From: Nitrospirae bacterium YQR-1
GTDB taxonomy: Bacteria > Nitrospirota > Thermodesulfovibrionia > Thermodesulfovibrionales > Magnetobacteriaceae
Direction of reading: 5' to 3'
Length of the DNA: 58,872 nt
NCBI GenBank assembly: GCA_039908095.1
Contig: JAMOBJ010000021.1
Span: forward strand, 1 to 58,872
The stretch's first letter is position 1. Each line of letters begins with the position of its first letter. Positions 8,250-17,915 of this stretch are shown in pieces. Position numbers and translations under genes: made by a program. The notes beneath the pieces were generated by a model. It saw only the letters and a program-made list of their open reading frames with translations, did no database searches and was not told the origin of the DNA.

Positions 8250-9647
8250 TTAAACCTTAAGGCTCAACCCTTTTTCTTTTAAACTCTCGTTAATATTTAA
8301 TTTGCTCTTCTGTCCCACATTTATCACCTTAAGGGGAAGTCCGGCTGCAAGAAAACGGCTCTCCAGCTCCGCCTTGTTATCTGCTATTAATTCCATCGTC
8401 TCTTTCTTTTGCGCATAAAAAGAAAGAAAAAAACTCCCCTCTGACACTGTTGTTGAAATTGAAAGCTTGCCCATATTACCAAGGTCTAAGTTTATATCAC
8501 AGGAAAAGGATTTTTTGGCATTATATTTATTTTTTTTAAAAAGAAGCTGGCCGTCTTTCATCTCAGGCCATGAAAAAGGTAAAAAAGTGTATATCGTCTC
8601 ATTAGCACGTGAGTTTATCTGATAGTGCTCTATATTTCTGATAAATTTATCTATTGTGTTTGTAATTTCATCCTTAGAAGCGCCGCTTTGACGTAACAGC
8701 TGCCCTATACGTTCCTGCTCAACTACGTCCTTAGCCTTTAAAAGCAACGCCTTCTGGTCATTGGATATCTCAGGTTTTTCCCTGAGCAGTGCCGCCTTAT
8801 CACCTGATGATAAGGCTTCATCTAATCTCTGCTTTATAACGGCTATAAGTTCCCGCTCGTTTAAATTCTTAACTTGCTTGCCGCCCTCATCCATCACCGC
8901 CCTAAGCTCCATAATCAGTGCCTTCATATCACTCTCTGCACCGGACTTTAATATGCCGTCCGCCTTTTTAATAAAAGCATCCAATGTGCTGTTAAGCTGC
9001 TCATTAAGATCAAGGCTCTCCTGCCCCTCAATCGCTTTTCTCACAGCCTCACCAACCATTCCCTTAATATCCATGCCATCACCTAAAGCTGCCTCTTTAA
9101 GCCTTGTTTCAAATAAAATCCCTGAATCCTCAATATTTGACTTAAGCGCCGACACAGACATATTTTTTATATCAGGCATTATTTGCTCAAGACGGCCAAA
9201 CTCCGGGAATGTATTCTTAACACGCTCCGGTATCGCTGACAACATATCCTTAAGACTTTTAAAATCAGATGTATCTATCCTCGCATCCGACAACTTATTG
9301 ACAGTTTGTTGAATCCTTGCATTTGCCGGGTCGGTAGTTTCCCCCTCAGGTTTACTCTCAACTCCTAAAAATCTAAGCCTAACCTCACTGCCGGTGCCAA
9401 CAACCTGAAGATCAATCCTGTCTCCCTCACTCATGGGAACATTGGTATAGGCAAGCAAAGTACCCCCCTGCAAATCCAATGCTTTTCCAACCGGAGGGGT
9501 TATTCGAAGTGTCACCATGCCGGACTCTATAATGTCAAGAACATCGGCACTTATTATATCGCCCAGTGCCAGTGCTACGGCCTTGCCCTCGGAAGGGCTA
9601 AACAGCACCATGTTGTCTGTATTTGACAACACAACATTGCCAATCAT
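8250..9647 (-). CDS. flagellar hook-length control protein, FliK-like
   Basis: 465-residue protein. The N-terminal 90 residues form a small beta-rich region, the middle is a long charged helical stretch, and the C-terminal 120 residues (from about 345, with FLPFSWPEMKDGQLLFK and a LSISTTVSEGSFFLSFYAQ-like stretch) resemble the FliK C-terminal domain. FliK measures hook length and signals FlhB to switch export from hook to filament substrates. Its position between fliW and an flhB-like gene supports the assignment. The sequence is too divergent to be certain. The start overlaps the fliW stop by one base. Confidence 0.65.
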   Translation of the reverse strand: MIGNVVLSNTDNMVLFSPSEGKAVALALGDIISADVLDIIESGMVTLRITPPVGKALDLQGGTLLAYTNVPMSEGDRIDLQVVGTGSEVRLRFLGVESKPEGETTDPANARIQQTVNKLSDARIDTSDFKSLKDMLSAIPERVKNTFPEFGRLEQIMPDIKNMSVSALKSNIEDSGILFETRLKEAALGDGMDIKGMVGEAVRKAIEGQESLDLNEQLNSTLDAFIKKADGILKSGAESDMKALIMELRAVMDEGGKQVKNLNERELIAVIKQRLDEALSSGDKAALLREKPEISNDQKALLLKAKDVVEQERIGQLLRQSGASKDEITNTIDKFIRNIEHYQINSRANETIYTFLPFSWPEMKDGQLLFKKNKYNAKKSFSCDINLDLGNMGKLSISTTVSEGSFFLSFYAQKKETMELIADNKAELESRFLAAGLPLKVINVGQKSKLNINESLKEKGLSLKV

Positions 9648-10084
9648 TATGAAAACCTGCTCTTTGTGGCTGCCCCGGTTACATCTTTATCCAAAACAAC
9701 CTGTACTCCTCTCATCAGTGTCGCATTAAAAATCAACGGGCCCATGAAGTTTGCAATCACTTTTTTGTTTTCAACCCTTATTATTACAAGTACAAGTAAA
9801 TCCTCAGGATTTTCCAACTCCAGAAATTTCTTTGTTGTCGGGTCTAAAACGATTGAAAAACCCGGTAACAACACCGCAGGGTCTGTAACGATAAAAGCTA
9901 TCTCTGGATCATCCACCGCCTGAAGCCACTTGACCTGTGTATCTTTATAGTCCATCAAAACGTAACGCTTGAGCTGCGGAAAGCCCAGAATACCCTCCGG
10001 AAAACTAATCACCTTTGAGCTATCCAGCTCTACCGTACCAAATCGTGTTGTCGGTATAAGAAGAGTATTAGTTTCCGTGCACAT
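9647..10084 (-). CDS. fliW: flagellar assembly factor FliW
   Basis: 145-residue cytoplasmic protein that binds CsrA and flagellin, coupling flagellin translation to filament assembly. Family features are the opening strand (TTRFGTVELDSSKVISFPEG), GILGFPQLKRYVL, and a DPxxxxPGFSIVLD-like region. It starts 5 bases after csrA, the usual fliW-csrA arrangement in bacteria that use partner-switch control of flagellin. Length fits the family (about 140-150). Confidence 0.95.
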   Translation of the reverse strand: MCTETNTLLIPTTRFGTVELDSSKVISFPEGILGFPQLKRYVLMDYKDTQVKWLQAVDDPEIAFIVTDPAVLLPGFSIVLDPTTKKFLELENPEDLLVLVIIRVENKKVIANFMGPLIFNATLMRGVQVVLDKDVTGAATKSRFS

Positions 10085-10089
10085 TCCTT

Positions 10090-10314
10090 CTATCCCAGAA
10101 CATTTCTTATTTCATCGAACTCTGTTGCACCGAGACCGATAGAAAGTAAGTTTTCCGATTTTATCTTCTCATAGAGTTCCTGCCTGTAGATTCGTACTCC
10201 CGTCGGTGCATCTATCCCTAACCTGACTTTGTTACCCTTTATCTCTATCACCGTCACCGTAATAGAGTCACCCAGCTTTATGGCTTCCTCTGACTTCCTT
10301 GTCAACACGAGCAT
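10090..10314 (-). CDS. csrA: carbon storage/translation regulator CsrA
   Basis: 74-residue RNA-binding dimer that blocks translation by covering GGA motifs in leaders, classically that of flagellin mRNA. The N-terminus MLVLTRKSEEAIKLGD and the core VRLGIDAPTGVRIYRQELYEKI are diagnostic. The C-terminal tail is slightly longer than in the E. coli protein, as is common in fliW-carrying bacteria where FliW binds it. A GGAGGGGCAAG site precedes the ATG; this GGA-rich leader could allow autoregulation. The gap to flgL is 142 bases. Confidence 0.97.
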   Translation of the reverse strand: MLVLTRKSEEAIKLGDSITVTVIEIKGNKVRLGIDAPTGVRIYRQELYEKIKSENLLSIGLGATEFDEIRNVLG

Positions 10315-10456
10315 CTTGCCCCTCCATCATGGTCTCATCAACGGTCCCTCGTTGATTCTTAAGGTTAATCTTAACTACCTTCCAAACGCTCCTTCTTACA
10401 AATATCGCTTAACTCATCTATATTAACACATTATTTTATTTTTTTCACATATTATC

Positions 10457-11539
10457 TTATTTTAAATAATCCAAAAGCGATTGTGACATTATTTGAAACG
10501 AGCTTTGCCTCAGAGCTTGAAGTGCCAGTTCAGATTTAGTCAGATTTGACGCCACCTCAGTCAGGTCTGCGTCCTGGTAATGTGACAAGACCCCCTGTGT
10601 GTGCATAGTATTGTCATCGTTTGCGTTATAGGTCCTGTCAATGTAATTTATCCTTGCTCCTATTGTAGCCCTTACCGTGGTTGTATTGTCAAGGGCAATC
10701 TGAATCGGCCTCAGATAAGCTTCCATCATATCAGCATCATTAGTGTTAAAAGAGGTTTCCAATCCCTGTACCAATTCCATATAATTTGTAAATGATGATG
10801 ATTTTATACCGGCTGCCGTGGCATCGGTAGATGTGCTTATAGTTATTGTAATTTGCGGCACATCGTAATTCTGAATCGTGGGCACTGTTCCCAACATCAC
10901 AGATTGTCCGATTGTTTTAGTTGACGGTATGTAGTGAGCATAGAGGCCACGCTCAAGCGTAATAGTCTGAGTCTTCGCTATAGAAATCATAAATGTATCG
11001 GAGGCGGTTACGTTTTCTGTAACTCGTGCATCATAGTTGATATCCACATTAATGAGGTTTGCATCTCCCTGAAAATGATATGAACTCCCTGAGGTGGCAA
11101 AGGTTGCAAGATCAACTTTATGGCCGGAAAATATATTCCGTGATCTGTACTTCACATTTGAGAGCCGGAAAATAGCGTCTTTTATTACAGTAACTTCCCT
11201 GCCTATATCTATTCTGTCAACAGCATTCCTTGAGCCGTTTGTTCCATCCACTATGAGTTCTTGTAAGCGCTGCAGGTTATCTGTTAATGTCTCCATTGTG
11301 GTATCGGAGATTTCCAAAAACCCCTTGGCGTCATCCATATTTCTTCTGAACTGGTCGTTGTTGGTTATAGAGAGTTTGTAATCAAGGACTTTTGACATAC
11401 CGATTGTGTCGTCGGAGGGGCGGTTTATTCTAAGCCCCGTGGCCATCTGTTCCTGTGTCTCATATAGTTTTGCAAAGCTACTCTGGAAGCTATACTTGAC
11501 CCTGTCGTTTGTCAAAAATTGTGACATTCTTACGCTCAT
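10457..11539 (-). CDS. flgL: flagellar hook-filament junction protein FlgL (HAP3)
   Basis: 360 residues. The N-terminal flagellin-like helices contain MSVRMSQFLTNDRVKYSF and ATGLRINRPSDD. The C-terminal helix ends ...NLTKSELALQALRQSSFQIMSQSLLDYLK. Both ends form the coiled-coil D0/D1 core that caps the hook and starts the filament. The gene overlaps flgK by 4 bases and follows it, the standard order. A 24-residue shift in the start is not needed because the N-terminus matches the family. Confidence 0.95.
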   Translation of the reverse strand: MSVRMSQFLTNDRVKYSFQSSFAKLYETQEQMATGLRINRPSDDTIGMSKVLDYKLSITNNDQFRRNMDDAKGFLEISDTTMETLTDNLQRLQELIVDGTNGSRNAVDRIDIGREVTVIKDAIFRLSNVKYRSRNIFSGHKVDLATFATSGSSYHFQGDANLINVDINYDARVTENVTASDTFMISIAKTQTITLERGLYAHYIPSTKTIGQSVMLGTVPTIQNYDVPQITITISTSTDATAAGIKSSSFTNYMELVQGLETSFNTNDADMMEAYLRPIQIALDNTTTVRATIGARINYIDRTYNANDDNTMHTQGVLSHYQDADLTEVASNLTKSELALQALRQSSFQIMSQSLLDYLK

Positions 11540-13461
11540 AAGTTCACCAATATTTTCAGCATTTCATCCGTTACACTCACCAACCTGGCCGCTGCTTCAA
11601 ACCCTTTTTGGAACTTTACGAGATTCATTGCCTCCTCATCAAGCGACACACCGGAGACACTATCTCTTTGCAACTGCAACTGCTGCGTTACATTCTTTGT
11701 AAATTTAAGGTTGTCTTTTGCTGATCTGGCAAATCCACCCTCAGTTGTTACTATGTTGTTATAGTAGGTATTAAATGTGGAGTTTGTGAGTTCACTCTGC
11801 CTGCTCAGGCTTAATGTTACCATAGCAAGAGCATTAATATTATCACCATACTTTCCTAATACAGTACTTGCTGCTGCAACGTCATTTGTTTGTTTTATGG
11901 CCACTCCTGCGTTAGTCACCGCTGCATCTGTGGGAGAGAGCTTGATAACATCACCTCTATTAGGTGTTCCGGTGAGTTTTACCTGCATACCGTCTATCAG
12001 CAGAGTGTCGCCCCCAACTACACTGCCTGAACCAGTGATTGATTGCAAGTGTATATCGTAGAGCTGGTAATTGTTGGAGTCTGTAAATCTAACCTCATAG
12101 TTTTTATAAGTCAGTGATGTCCTGTCATATATGCTTGTAGATGAAACATCCATGCCGGATGATTTCTTTATAAGCGCAACAGGCTTCAGATCATTGAAAA
12201 AATCCTTATTCCTTGCCGATATGTAGTATGTATCCCCTGAGCTGGGTATGTATCCAAAGTGAACATTAATACCGTTAAATGCTATGTCTCCCCCCACTGA
12301 TGCTAACGATGCCATTGTTGCGCCGGTGTAAATATTATCGTAGCTTACTGCCGAGCCATTGCGATACAGGTCATAAGTCGTAGAAGATGTAAATTTAATC
12401 TGATACTCGCCGGAAGTGAAATTAGCAAAATCTGTGAGCGTAACAGAGTTTAAATTGCCGCTAGTGGTATTGTCAGGGGTTTTGTTAGTGACAGTGATGT
12501 CACTTGCCACAGGGGATATGCCAAATCCGCTGGAATGAATTATATTGACCTTGTTAGTTATTGTTCCAATTATTTTTCTTAACTCTGTAAGAGCATACGG
12601 TATCCCGATTTGGTCACTGTTTTTCATCTGAAAAATAGATGCAAGCCTTCCGCCGGTTATTCTGTCTGTTATATTTATATTGTCTAATAGCAGCTTGTCC
12701 TTACCATCGGCAGTTATATCCTGAGAAAGATTATGAACTATACTGCCGCTTACAAGGTTTCTGTCACCTATTATAACAGTGGTTCTTCCCGAATTGTCCT
12801 CTAACGTGTCAAATTTAACCAGTTGAGAAAGCTCTGTCAAGAGAGCCCCGCGCTGGTCTCTGAAATCATTTGACTGCTTATTGGTGCCGGCCTCTCCCTC
12901 GGCAATACGCTCGTTAAGATAGGCTATATTTGAGGCTATATTATTAACTCTTTCAATTATATTTGGCAGCTCAACACCAAGTGAGCGGGACAGGTCCTGG
13001 AAATTTCTCTCTATTTGTTTGGCCTTGGCAACTAACTCAGTCCCCTTGCTGATAAGAACATTACGCTGTTCAAGTGTATCCGGATTAGCCGACACATCTT
13101 TCCATGCATCAAAATAACCACTGATAACACTCATGAGCCCTACACCGGCTTGTTCATTAAAAGAATTCTCTATTGCAGAGTACATATCATCAAGCACGGT
13201 ATATTTGCCGATAGAATGATTTTCCTGAAGGAGCTGTTTTTCAAGAAAATTGTCAACACGTCTTTCTATATCTTGAAGGTCAACACCTCTTCCCATATAG
13301 CCGTAAGATGTGTATGAGGAGACGGCAGTACTAAGAGAGGCCTCCTGTTTGCTATATCCGGGAGTGTTGACGTTGGCAATATTGTTACCGGTTACGTCAA
13401 GGGCTGCCTTTGTAACCATTATGCCCGAACGGGCTATGTCAAATAGTGAGCCTATGGACAC
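11536..13461 (-). CDS. flgK: flagellar hook-associated protein FlgK (HAP1)
   Basis: 641 residues. The N-terminal rod/hook motif ALDVTGNNIANVNTPGYSKQ, a long variable middle domain, and the C-terminal SGVSLDEEAMNLVKFQKGFEA helix are all present; they define FlgK. It forms the first junction ring above the hook. Its length is at the larger end for the family because of the variable middle (about 330-530). The gene starts 1 base after flgN, its export chaperone. Confidence 0.96.
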   Translation of the reverse strand: MSIGSLFDIARSGIMVTKAALDVTGNNIANVNTPGYSKQEASLSTAVSSYTSYGYMGRGVDLQDIERRVDNFLEKQLLQENHSIGKYTVLDDMYSAIENSFNEQAGVGLMSVISGYFDAWKDVSANPDTLEQRNVLISKGTELVAKAKQIERNFQDLSRSLGVELPNIIERVNNIASNIAYLNERIAEGEAGTNKQSNDFRDQRGALLTELSQLVKFDTLEDNSGRTTVIIGDRNLVSGSIVHNLSQDITADGKDKLLLDNINITDRITGGRLASIFQMKNSDQIGIPYALTELRKIIGTITNKVNIIHSSGFGISPVASDITVTNKTPDNTTSGNLNSVTLTDFANFTSGEYQIKFTSSTTYDLYRNGSAVSYDNIYTGATMASLASVGGDIAFNGINVHFGYIPSSGDTYYISARNKDFFNDLKPVALIKKSSGMDVSSTSIYDRTSLTYKNYEVRFTDSNNYQLYDIHLQSITGSGSVVGGDTLLIDGMQVKLTGTPNRGDVIKLSPTDAAVTNAGVAIKQTNDVAAASTVLGKYGDNINALAMVTLSLSRQSELTNSTFNTYYNNIVTTEGGFARSAKDNLKFTKNVTQQLQLQRDSVSGVSLDEEAMNLVKFQKGFEAAARLVSVTDEMLKILVNL

Positions 13462-13462
13462 G

Positions 13463-13969
13463 TCACGCCTCCTTTGTCAAAAACATCCCTGTATTATCTT
13501 TCTTCATCTTGCTTATACCTAAAGTATTAAGAAAGTTGAGGTTGTTTTTCACATAACTAAGGGAGCGGTCTATCAGGACTTTGTTAAAACTATTTAGTTC
13601 CTCGAGGCTCTGAAGTAATGACCTTAAATTTGAGCGTATCTCAAGGAACTCCTCATCGCCGGTTAAGGCGCTTAATTTTGCTAAATTAAAATCTATGGAG
13701 GAGGCTTTTTTACTGTCAGTTGAATGTTCCTTTAACTGTGGAGACTGCGAATAAATTTCACTGCTCAGCCGTTTCATTAATCTTAAACGTTCGTCTTCTA
13801 AGAGGCGTAACTTCAGAATTAGTGTATCTTTCTCCTTTGAGAGCTCTTCAACAGCCTGCTCGTTAAAATCAACAAGGCATTCCCTCTCTCTGGTCATAAG
13901 AGTAAAGAGATTTCGATAGCCCTGCAACTGGCCCTGCAGAACCTTCTTTATGTCTGCCACATATTTCAC
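13463..13969 (-). CDS. flgN: flagellar export chaperone FlgN
   Basis: 168-residue, largely helical cytoplasmic protein, matching the FlgN/FlgK-chaperone family in size and heptad-like pattern (repeated Leu/Glu/Arg). It overlaps flgM by 4 bases and precedes flgK, one of its expected clients. Sequence identity in this family is always low, so the call rests partly on gene order. Confidence 0.85.
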   Translation of the reverse strand: MKYVADIKKVLQGQLQGYRNLFTLMTRERECLVDFNEQAVEELSKEKDTLILKLRLLEDERLRLMKRLSSEIYSQSPQLKEHSTDSKKASSIDFNLAKLSALTGDEEFLEIRSNLRSLLQSLEELNSFNKVLIDRSLSYVKNNLNFLNTLGISKMKKDNTGMFLTKEA

Positions 13970-14253
13970 ATCATTTCCTGAAGCATCTTGGATGCTATGT
14001 TTTCAGGAGATACCTTATAAGTGCCGTCTTTTATAGCGGAGCTTACCGCCGCAACCCTCTCGTCACGGGTCTCCGGCAGGCCGGTTAAGGTGTTCCTGAT
14101 TTCCTCTATCGCCCTTCCACCTCCGGAAATATTGACCATATCACCGGTGGCCTTACCTGTTGTAGTGTCCTTTTCCTTTGACGTTTTGACGGTCTTTCTG
14201 GTGCCGCCGCCTATCTCTGTTGTCTCGGGTGGTTTATTGCCATATATTTTCAT
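13966..14253 (-). CDS. flgM: anti-sigma-28 factor FlgM
   Basis: 95 residues. The N-terminal half is low-complexity and probably disordered. The C-terminal half (DERVAAVSSAIKDGTYKVSPENIASKML) is the typical FlgM helix region that binds sigma-28 (FliA) until FlgM is exported through the finished hook. Gene order flgJ-flgM-flgN-flgK is standard. Confidence 0.93.
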   Translation of the reverse strand: MKIYGNKPPETTEIGGGTRKTVKTSKEKDTTTGKATGDMVNISGGGRAIEEIRNTLTGLPETRDERVAAVSSAIKDGTYKVSPENIASKMLQEMM

Positions 14254-14269
14254 AACATGCCTCCTGCAC

Positions 14270-14644
14270 TTAATTTATCGAGTCCTCTGATTCTGTTACT
14301 ACTATATCGGCATTTTTAGTATTTTTCTTTAAACCATCCTCATCTTTTATGTAATTTTTCCCCTGATTTTCGTTCCGCCTGTTTAATTGTTTGGTAATCA
14401 TATCCTGTAAACCGAGCCCTCTTTGGGCAAACTCACGTGAGAGTTCAGTGTCAAACATTCCCATAAAAACATCGCCCCCCAGGCCTTTTCCAAACATTGG
14501 TTGTGTAGTCTTTCTCATAGCCTTCAGCATTTGCTCTATAAAAAGAGCCTCCATTTCACGCGCAACAGTTTTTACGGACTTTTCATCCTTTTTCCCTTTG
14601 AGGCTTTGCAAGCCTTTATATGAATCAATCTCATTTACCGGCAT
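14270..14644 (-). CDS. flgJ: FlgJ-type rod-binding protein (no muramidase domain)
   Basis: 124 residues containing only the N-terminal rod-scaffold domain of FlgJ (AREMEALFIEQMLKAMRKTT and FDTELSREFAQRGLGLQDMI). The peptidoglycan hydrolase half found in enterobacterial FlgJ is absent. Single-domain versions are common outside gammaproteobacteria and use a separate hydrolase, which is not seen here. The gene lies 3 bases after flgI. Confidence 0.9.
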   Translation of the reverse strand: MPVNEIDSYKGLQSLKGKKDEKSVKTVAREMEALFIEQMLKAMRKTTQPMFGKGLGGDVFMGMFDTELSREFAQRGLGLQDMITKQLNRRNENQGKNYIKDEDGLKKNTKNADIVVTESEDSIN

Positions 14645-14647
14645 TTT

Positions 14648-15754
14648 TTATATTATCTCCAAATCCGCCGTAAGAGAACCGGATGCTTTCAACGACTGCA
14701 GTATGGCTATGAGGTCACGCGGCGTCACGCCAAGTTTATTCAAAGCGGCCACTATCTCGTTGAGATTAGAGCCGGTAACTTTCGTAAGTGATACGTTTTT
14801 ATCCTTAACCTCTATTGCCGCCGCCGGCTGCACCACCGAACCCGGCTCCTGCGGCATAGGCATCTTCACCTCTATAGTTAAATCACCGTGGGCTATTGCC
14901 ACGGGGTGTAGTTTAACATTTTCACCTATTACAATTGTACCGGTACGTTCATTCACAATAACTTTCGCTCTTTTGTCAATATTAACGTCAAGGGCCTCGA
15001 GTTTATTTACAAGCTCTACAACTTTACCGTTGTACTTAGGCGGAATTTTAACTTTAACCGAGGTTGGGTCAGGGGTGGTGGCAAAATTACCGCCAAGAAA
15101 ACCGTTTATAGCGTCCCTGATGTTTGATGCCGTTGTGAAATCGGAACTTTTCAAATTAAAAGAAATATCCTCGGCGGCGGCCAAATCGAAACCAAATTCT
15201 TTTTCAACAGTGGCACCGCTTGAGACAGTGCCTACGGTGGGAAAATTTTTAGTTACAGCAGCGCCGCCCTGGGGTGCGGCAGCAGCAAAACCGCCGATTG
15301 TTACACTGCCCTGGGCAAGAGCATAGACCTTATTGTCAGGGCCTTGAAGGGGGGTCATAACAAGAGTGCCGCCCTGAAGGCTCTTTGCATCGCCTATGGT
15401 TGATACGTTGGCATCTACTTTCATACCTACCTTAGGAAATGCCGGCAGTGCTGCCGTTACCATTACGGCAGCCACATTCTTAGCGCTGACGTCTTTTGAG
15501 CTTAATGAAATTCCCATGCGTGAGAGCATGTTAGATATGCTTTGGAGCATGGGGCCCTTTTTATCTCCGGTACCGTTTAAACCCACAACGAGGCCATAGC
15601 CGACCAATTGGTTTTCCCTTACTCCTTTAAGTGTGGATATATCTTTAATTCGTTCGGCATGGGCTGCCACGGTAAAAAGAATCGTCAACAATGCCGGCAC
15701 AATCACCGTGCCAACCTTTTTCCAGCTTAAGCATATTTTATTTAAATATTTCAT
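14648..15754 (-). CDS. flgI: flagellar P-ring protein FlgI
   Basis: 368-residue periplasmic protein with a signal peptide (about 1-33, ending AAHA-ERIKD) and family motifs ENQLVGYGLVVGLNGTGD and NERTGTIVIGENV. It builds the P ring around the rod in the peptidoglycan layer. Together with FlgH it shows the host has an outer membrane. It lies 17 bases after flgH. Confidence 0.97.
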   Translation of the reverse strand: MKYLNKICLSWKKVGTVIVPALLTILFTVAAHAERIKDISTLKGVRENQLVGYGLVVGLNGTGDKKGPMLQSISNMLSRMGISLSSKDVSAKNVAAVMVTAALPAFPKVGMKVDANVSTIGDAKSLQGGTLVMTPLQGPDNKVYALAQGSVTIGGFAAAAPQGGAAVTKNFPTVGTVSSGATVEKEFGFDLAAAEDISFNLKSSDFTTASNIRDAINGFLGGNFATTPDPTSVKVKIPPKYNGKVVELVNKLEALDVNIDKRAKVIVNERTGTIVIGENVKLHPVAIAHGDLTIEVKMPMPQEPGSVVQPAAAIEVKDKNVSLTKVTGSNLNEIVAALNKLGVTPRDLIAILQSLKASGSLTADLEII

Positions 15755-15771
15755 ATCTGATTCTATCCTTT

Positions 15772-16458
15772 TTATAAAGGTGAAATCTTATCCCACAGTC
15801 TTACAAGCCAACCCGGTGATTGCAGCTCCTGTAAGTAGCCGTCCCCTACAAGATACAACCTTGCGTCGGCCACCTTAGAGCTTGAAACACTATTTGATGA
15901 GTCAACATCATCGGGCCTTATTATACCCTGAAGTACCAGTATTTGTGTCTCATAATTAATGGTAACCTCTTTTCTTGAATCAATCACGAGATTGCCGTTA
16001 GGAAGCATCTCAATGACCTTGGCTGTTATAGTGGCAACGAGTTTAGCCTCCTGTTTGGTCTCGCCTTTGCCGCTGAAACTGTTCTTTGCCGAGCCTTTAA
16101 GCTGATTGGAAGAGGCGCTTCCGTTTGAGAGGCCAAGGGAGGCGGCCGAGACATTAAAAAGACCTGTTATGCCATCATTTACCGAGGAGCTTTTAGTTCC
16201 GGTTGTTTCCTCTTTATTATTAGCCTTTACGCTTTCTGTAATATTTATTGTCACCAGATCGTTAAGCCGTCTGGCTTTTTTATCCTCATAGAGGCTTGCT
16301 GTGTCAGTAAACAGAGAACCGTTTTCCGGACGTCTTTCAGAATCTCCTCCATAGTAGTACTTTGACGACTGAGCGGGGAGTTTACTTGCCGGTGTCCCAC
16401 AGCCATATACTGTTAAAACTGAAAAAACTGCTAATGTCAGTATCAATGCTTTTTTCAT
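15772..16458 (-). CDS. flgH: flagellar L-ring lipoprotein FlgH
   Basis: 228 residues with a lipoprotein signal peptide (VLTVYGC, Cys20 as lipidation site) and FlgH hallmarks: NDLVTINITESVKANN, a KLVATITAKVIEMLPNGNL-like stretch and NNEEQ-type beta regions ending ...SPGWLVRLWDKISPL. It forms the outer-membrane L ring. Two bases separate it from flgA. Confidence 0.96.
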   Translation of the reverse strand: MKKALILTLAVFSVLTVYGCGTPASKLPAQSSKYYYGGDSERRPENGSLFTDTASLYEDKKARRLNDLVTINITESVKANNKEETTGTKSSSVNDGITGLFNVSAASLGLSNGSASSNQLKGSAKNSFSGKGETKQEAKLVATITAKVIEMLPNGNLVIDSRKEVTINYETQILVLQGIIRPDDVDSSNSVSSSKVADARLYLVGDGYLQELQSPGWLVRLWDKISPL

Positions 16459-16460
16459 AG

Positions 16461-17093
16461 TTAGTTATCCACAATCACAGTGCGGCTGTCAATGACTTTG
16501 CCGAAGATTATTTTTTTCGATTTGGGGTTTACCACCCTGATATATTGCCCGGCAGTGCCGTCATCTTTGGCTATTCCTCTCATAGTTATCTTATACTCAT
16601 CGCCTTTAACCGTCATAACAACCTCACGGCCTTTTATCACAACAGGGGCTGTTTCAACAAGTGCAACCGTAAGGGGCCGGTTGGCTGGTATTGTGTGATT
16701 AACCATTTTCCCGATACATAGTGCCTCATCAGTTATAGCACCTGAGGGAATTCTTCTTACGCTGTAAAGGCTTTTGGTAATATCCTCATAAGTGAGTATT
16801 GTACCTTTTTTCAGGGGTCTCTTATTAAAGACAACCCAATCCCGTGCCTCAACGTCCGTCTCATAGTAGTAGGTTTCACCGGCGGAAAACCTCATGGTAA
16901 ACACAGCCCTGCCCGGGATAGAGCCTTTATAAAAACTGACTTCCACAGGGGGCATTTCAGGATACTCCGCTGCCGGATTAACAGCGTTTACCGATACATC
17001 AGGCCACGGATAGACCTCCGTGACATATGTTCTCACTGCCTCCTCGGGGCTCCATACAGCCATAAGCATTGTTAAAAAAATAGTTGCCGTCAT
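16461..17093 (-). CDS. flgA: flagella basal body P-ring formation protein FlgA
   Basis: 210-residue periplasmic chaperone for P-ring assembly. An N-terminal hydrophobic signal (1-13) is short. The C-terminal SAF/ChapFlgA region is clear (NKRPLKKGTILTYEDI, then RRIPSGAITDEALCIGKMV and GREVVMTVKGDEYKIT). Position between flgG and flgH is conserved in many genomes. Confidence 0.92.
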   Translation of the reverse strand: MTATIFLTMLMAVWSPEEAVRTYVTEVYPWPDVSVNAVNPAAEYPEMPPVEVSFYKGSIPGRAVFTMRFSAGETYYYETDVEARDWVVFNKRPLKKGTILTYEDITKSLYSVRRIPSGAITDEALCIGKMVNHTIPANRPLTVALVETAPVVIKGREVVMTVKGDEYKITMRGIAKDDGTAGQYIRVVNPKSKKIIFGKVIDSRTVIVDN

Positions 17094-17101
17094 ATCAGCC
17101 G

Positions 17102-17890
17102 TTACCTCTTGAGATTATTAGCAGTCTGGAGCATTTCATCAGACGTTTGTATGGCTTTGGAGTTAAACTCATACGCTCTCTGTGCCACTATCATGTTAAC
17201 CATTTCATCGACAACACTGACATTGCTGGTCTCTAAAAATCCCTGGGCTATGGAGCCGAAACCGTCTTGTGTGGCAGTCCCCAGGGTTTCAGCCCCTGAG
17301 GCGTCGGTTTGCTGAAAAAGGTTTTTACCTAAAGCCTTCAGCCCTGAGGGATTGACAAATCTGGCAAGCTCAATCTGTCCAAGCTGGGTATAGCTGGTCT
17401 GAGTGTTTTGAAGCACCGACACAATGCCGTCTGTGCTGACGCTAAAAGATACAGTGTCATTAGGTACCGTTATGGCAGGCTCAAGGGGATACCCTGAATC
17501 GTTGACAATGTTGCCGTCCTGATTTAATTTAAAAGCACCTGAACGGGTATATGCAATTGTACCGTCGGGCATTAAAATCTGAAAGAAGCCCTGACCCTCG
17601 ATAGCGAGGTCCATTTCATTACCTGTATTTATAAAGTCACCTTGTTTAAATATTTTTCCAACAGCCGCCGGCCTTACGCCAAGGCCTATCTGTTCGCCTG
17701 TAGGGGATACCATGCCCTCGGCCGTCTGAGCTCCCGGGCTTATAATAGCCTGATACATTAAATCCTGAAACTCCGCCCTTCCTTGCTTATAACCATAAGT
17801 GTTTACGTTAGCCAGATTATTTGATATAACATTAATATTGGTCTGCTGTGCCGTCATCCCGGTTGCCGCTATAAAAAGTGATCTTTGCAT
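17102..17890 (-). CDS. flgG: flagellar distal rod protein FlgG
   Basis: 262 residues. The N-terminal rod motif ([21 protein letters not shown], written here only in part of its length: [10 protein letters not shown]) and the C-terminal [20 protein letters not shown] region are diagnostic, and the length equals that of the enterobacterial protein. It builds the distal rod through the P and L rings. A repeat A copy separates it from flgF. Confidence 0.97.
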   Translation of the reverse strand: MQRSLFIAATGMTAQQTNINVISNNLANVNTYGYKQGRAEFQDLMYQAIISPGAQTAEGMVSPTGEQIGLGVRPAAVGKIFKQGDFINTGNEMDLAIEGQGFFQILMPDGTIAYTRSGAFKLNQDGNIVNDSGYPLEPAITVPNDTVSFSVSTDGIVSVLQNTQTSYTQLGQIELARFVNPSGLKALGKNLFQQTDASGAETLGTATQDGFGSIAQGFLETSNVSVVDEMVNMIVAQRAYEFNSKAIQTSDEMLQTANNLKR

Positions 17891-17915
17891 TCCTTATACC
17901 CTCCTTAAACCTCTA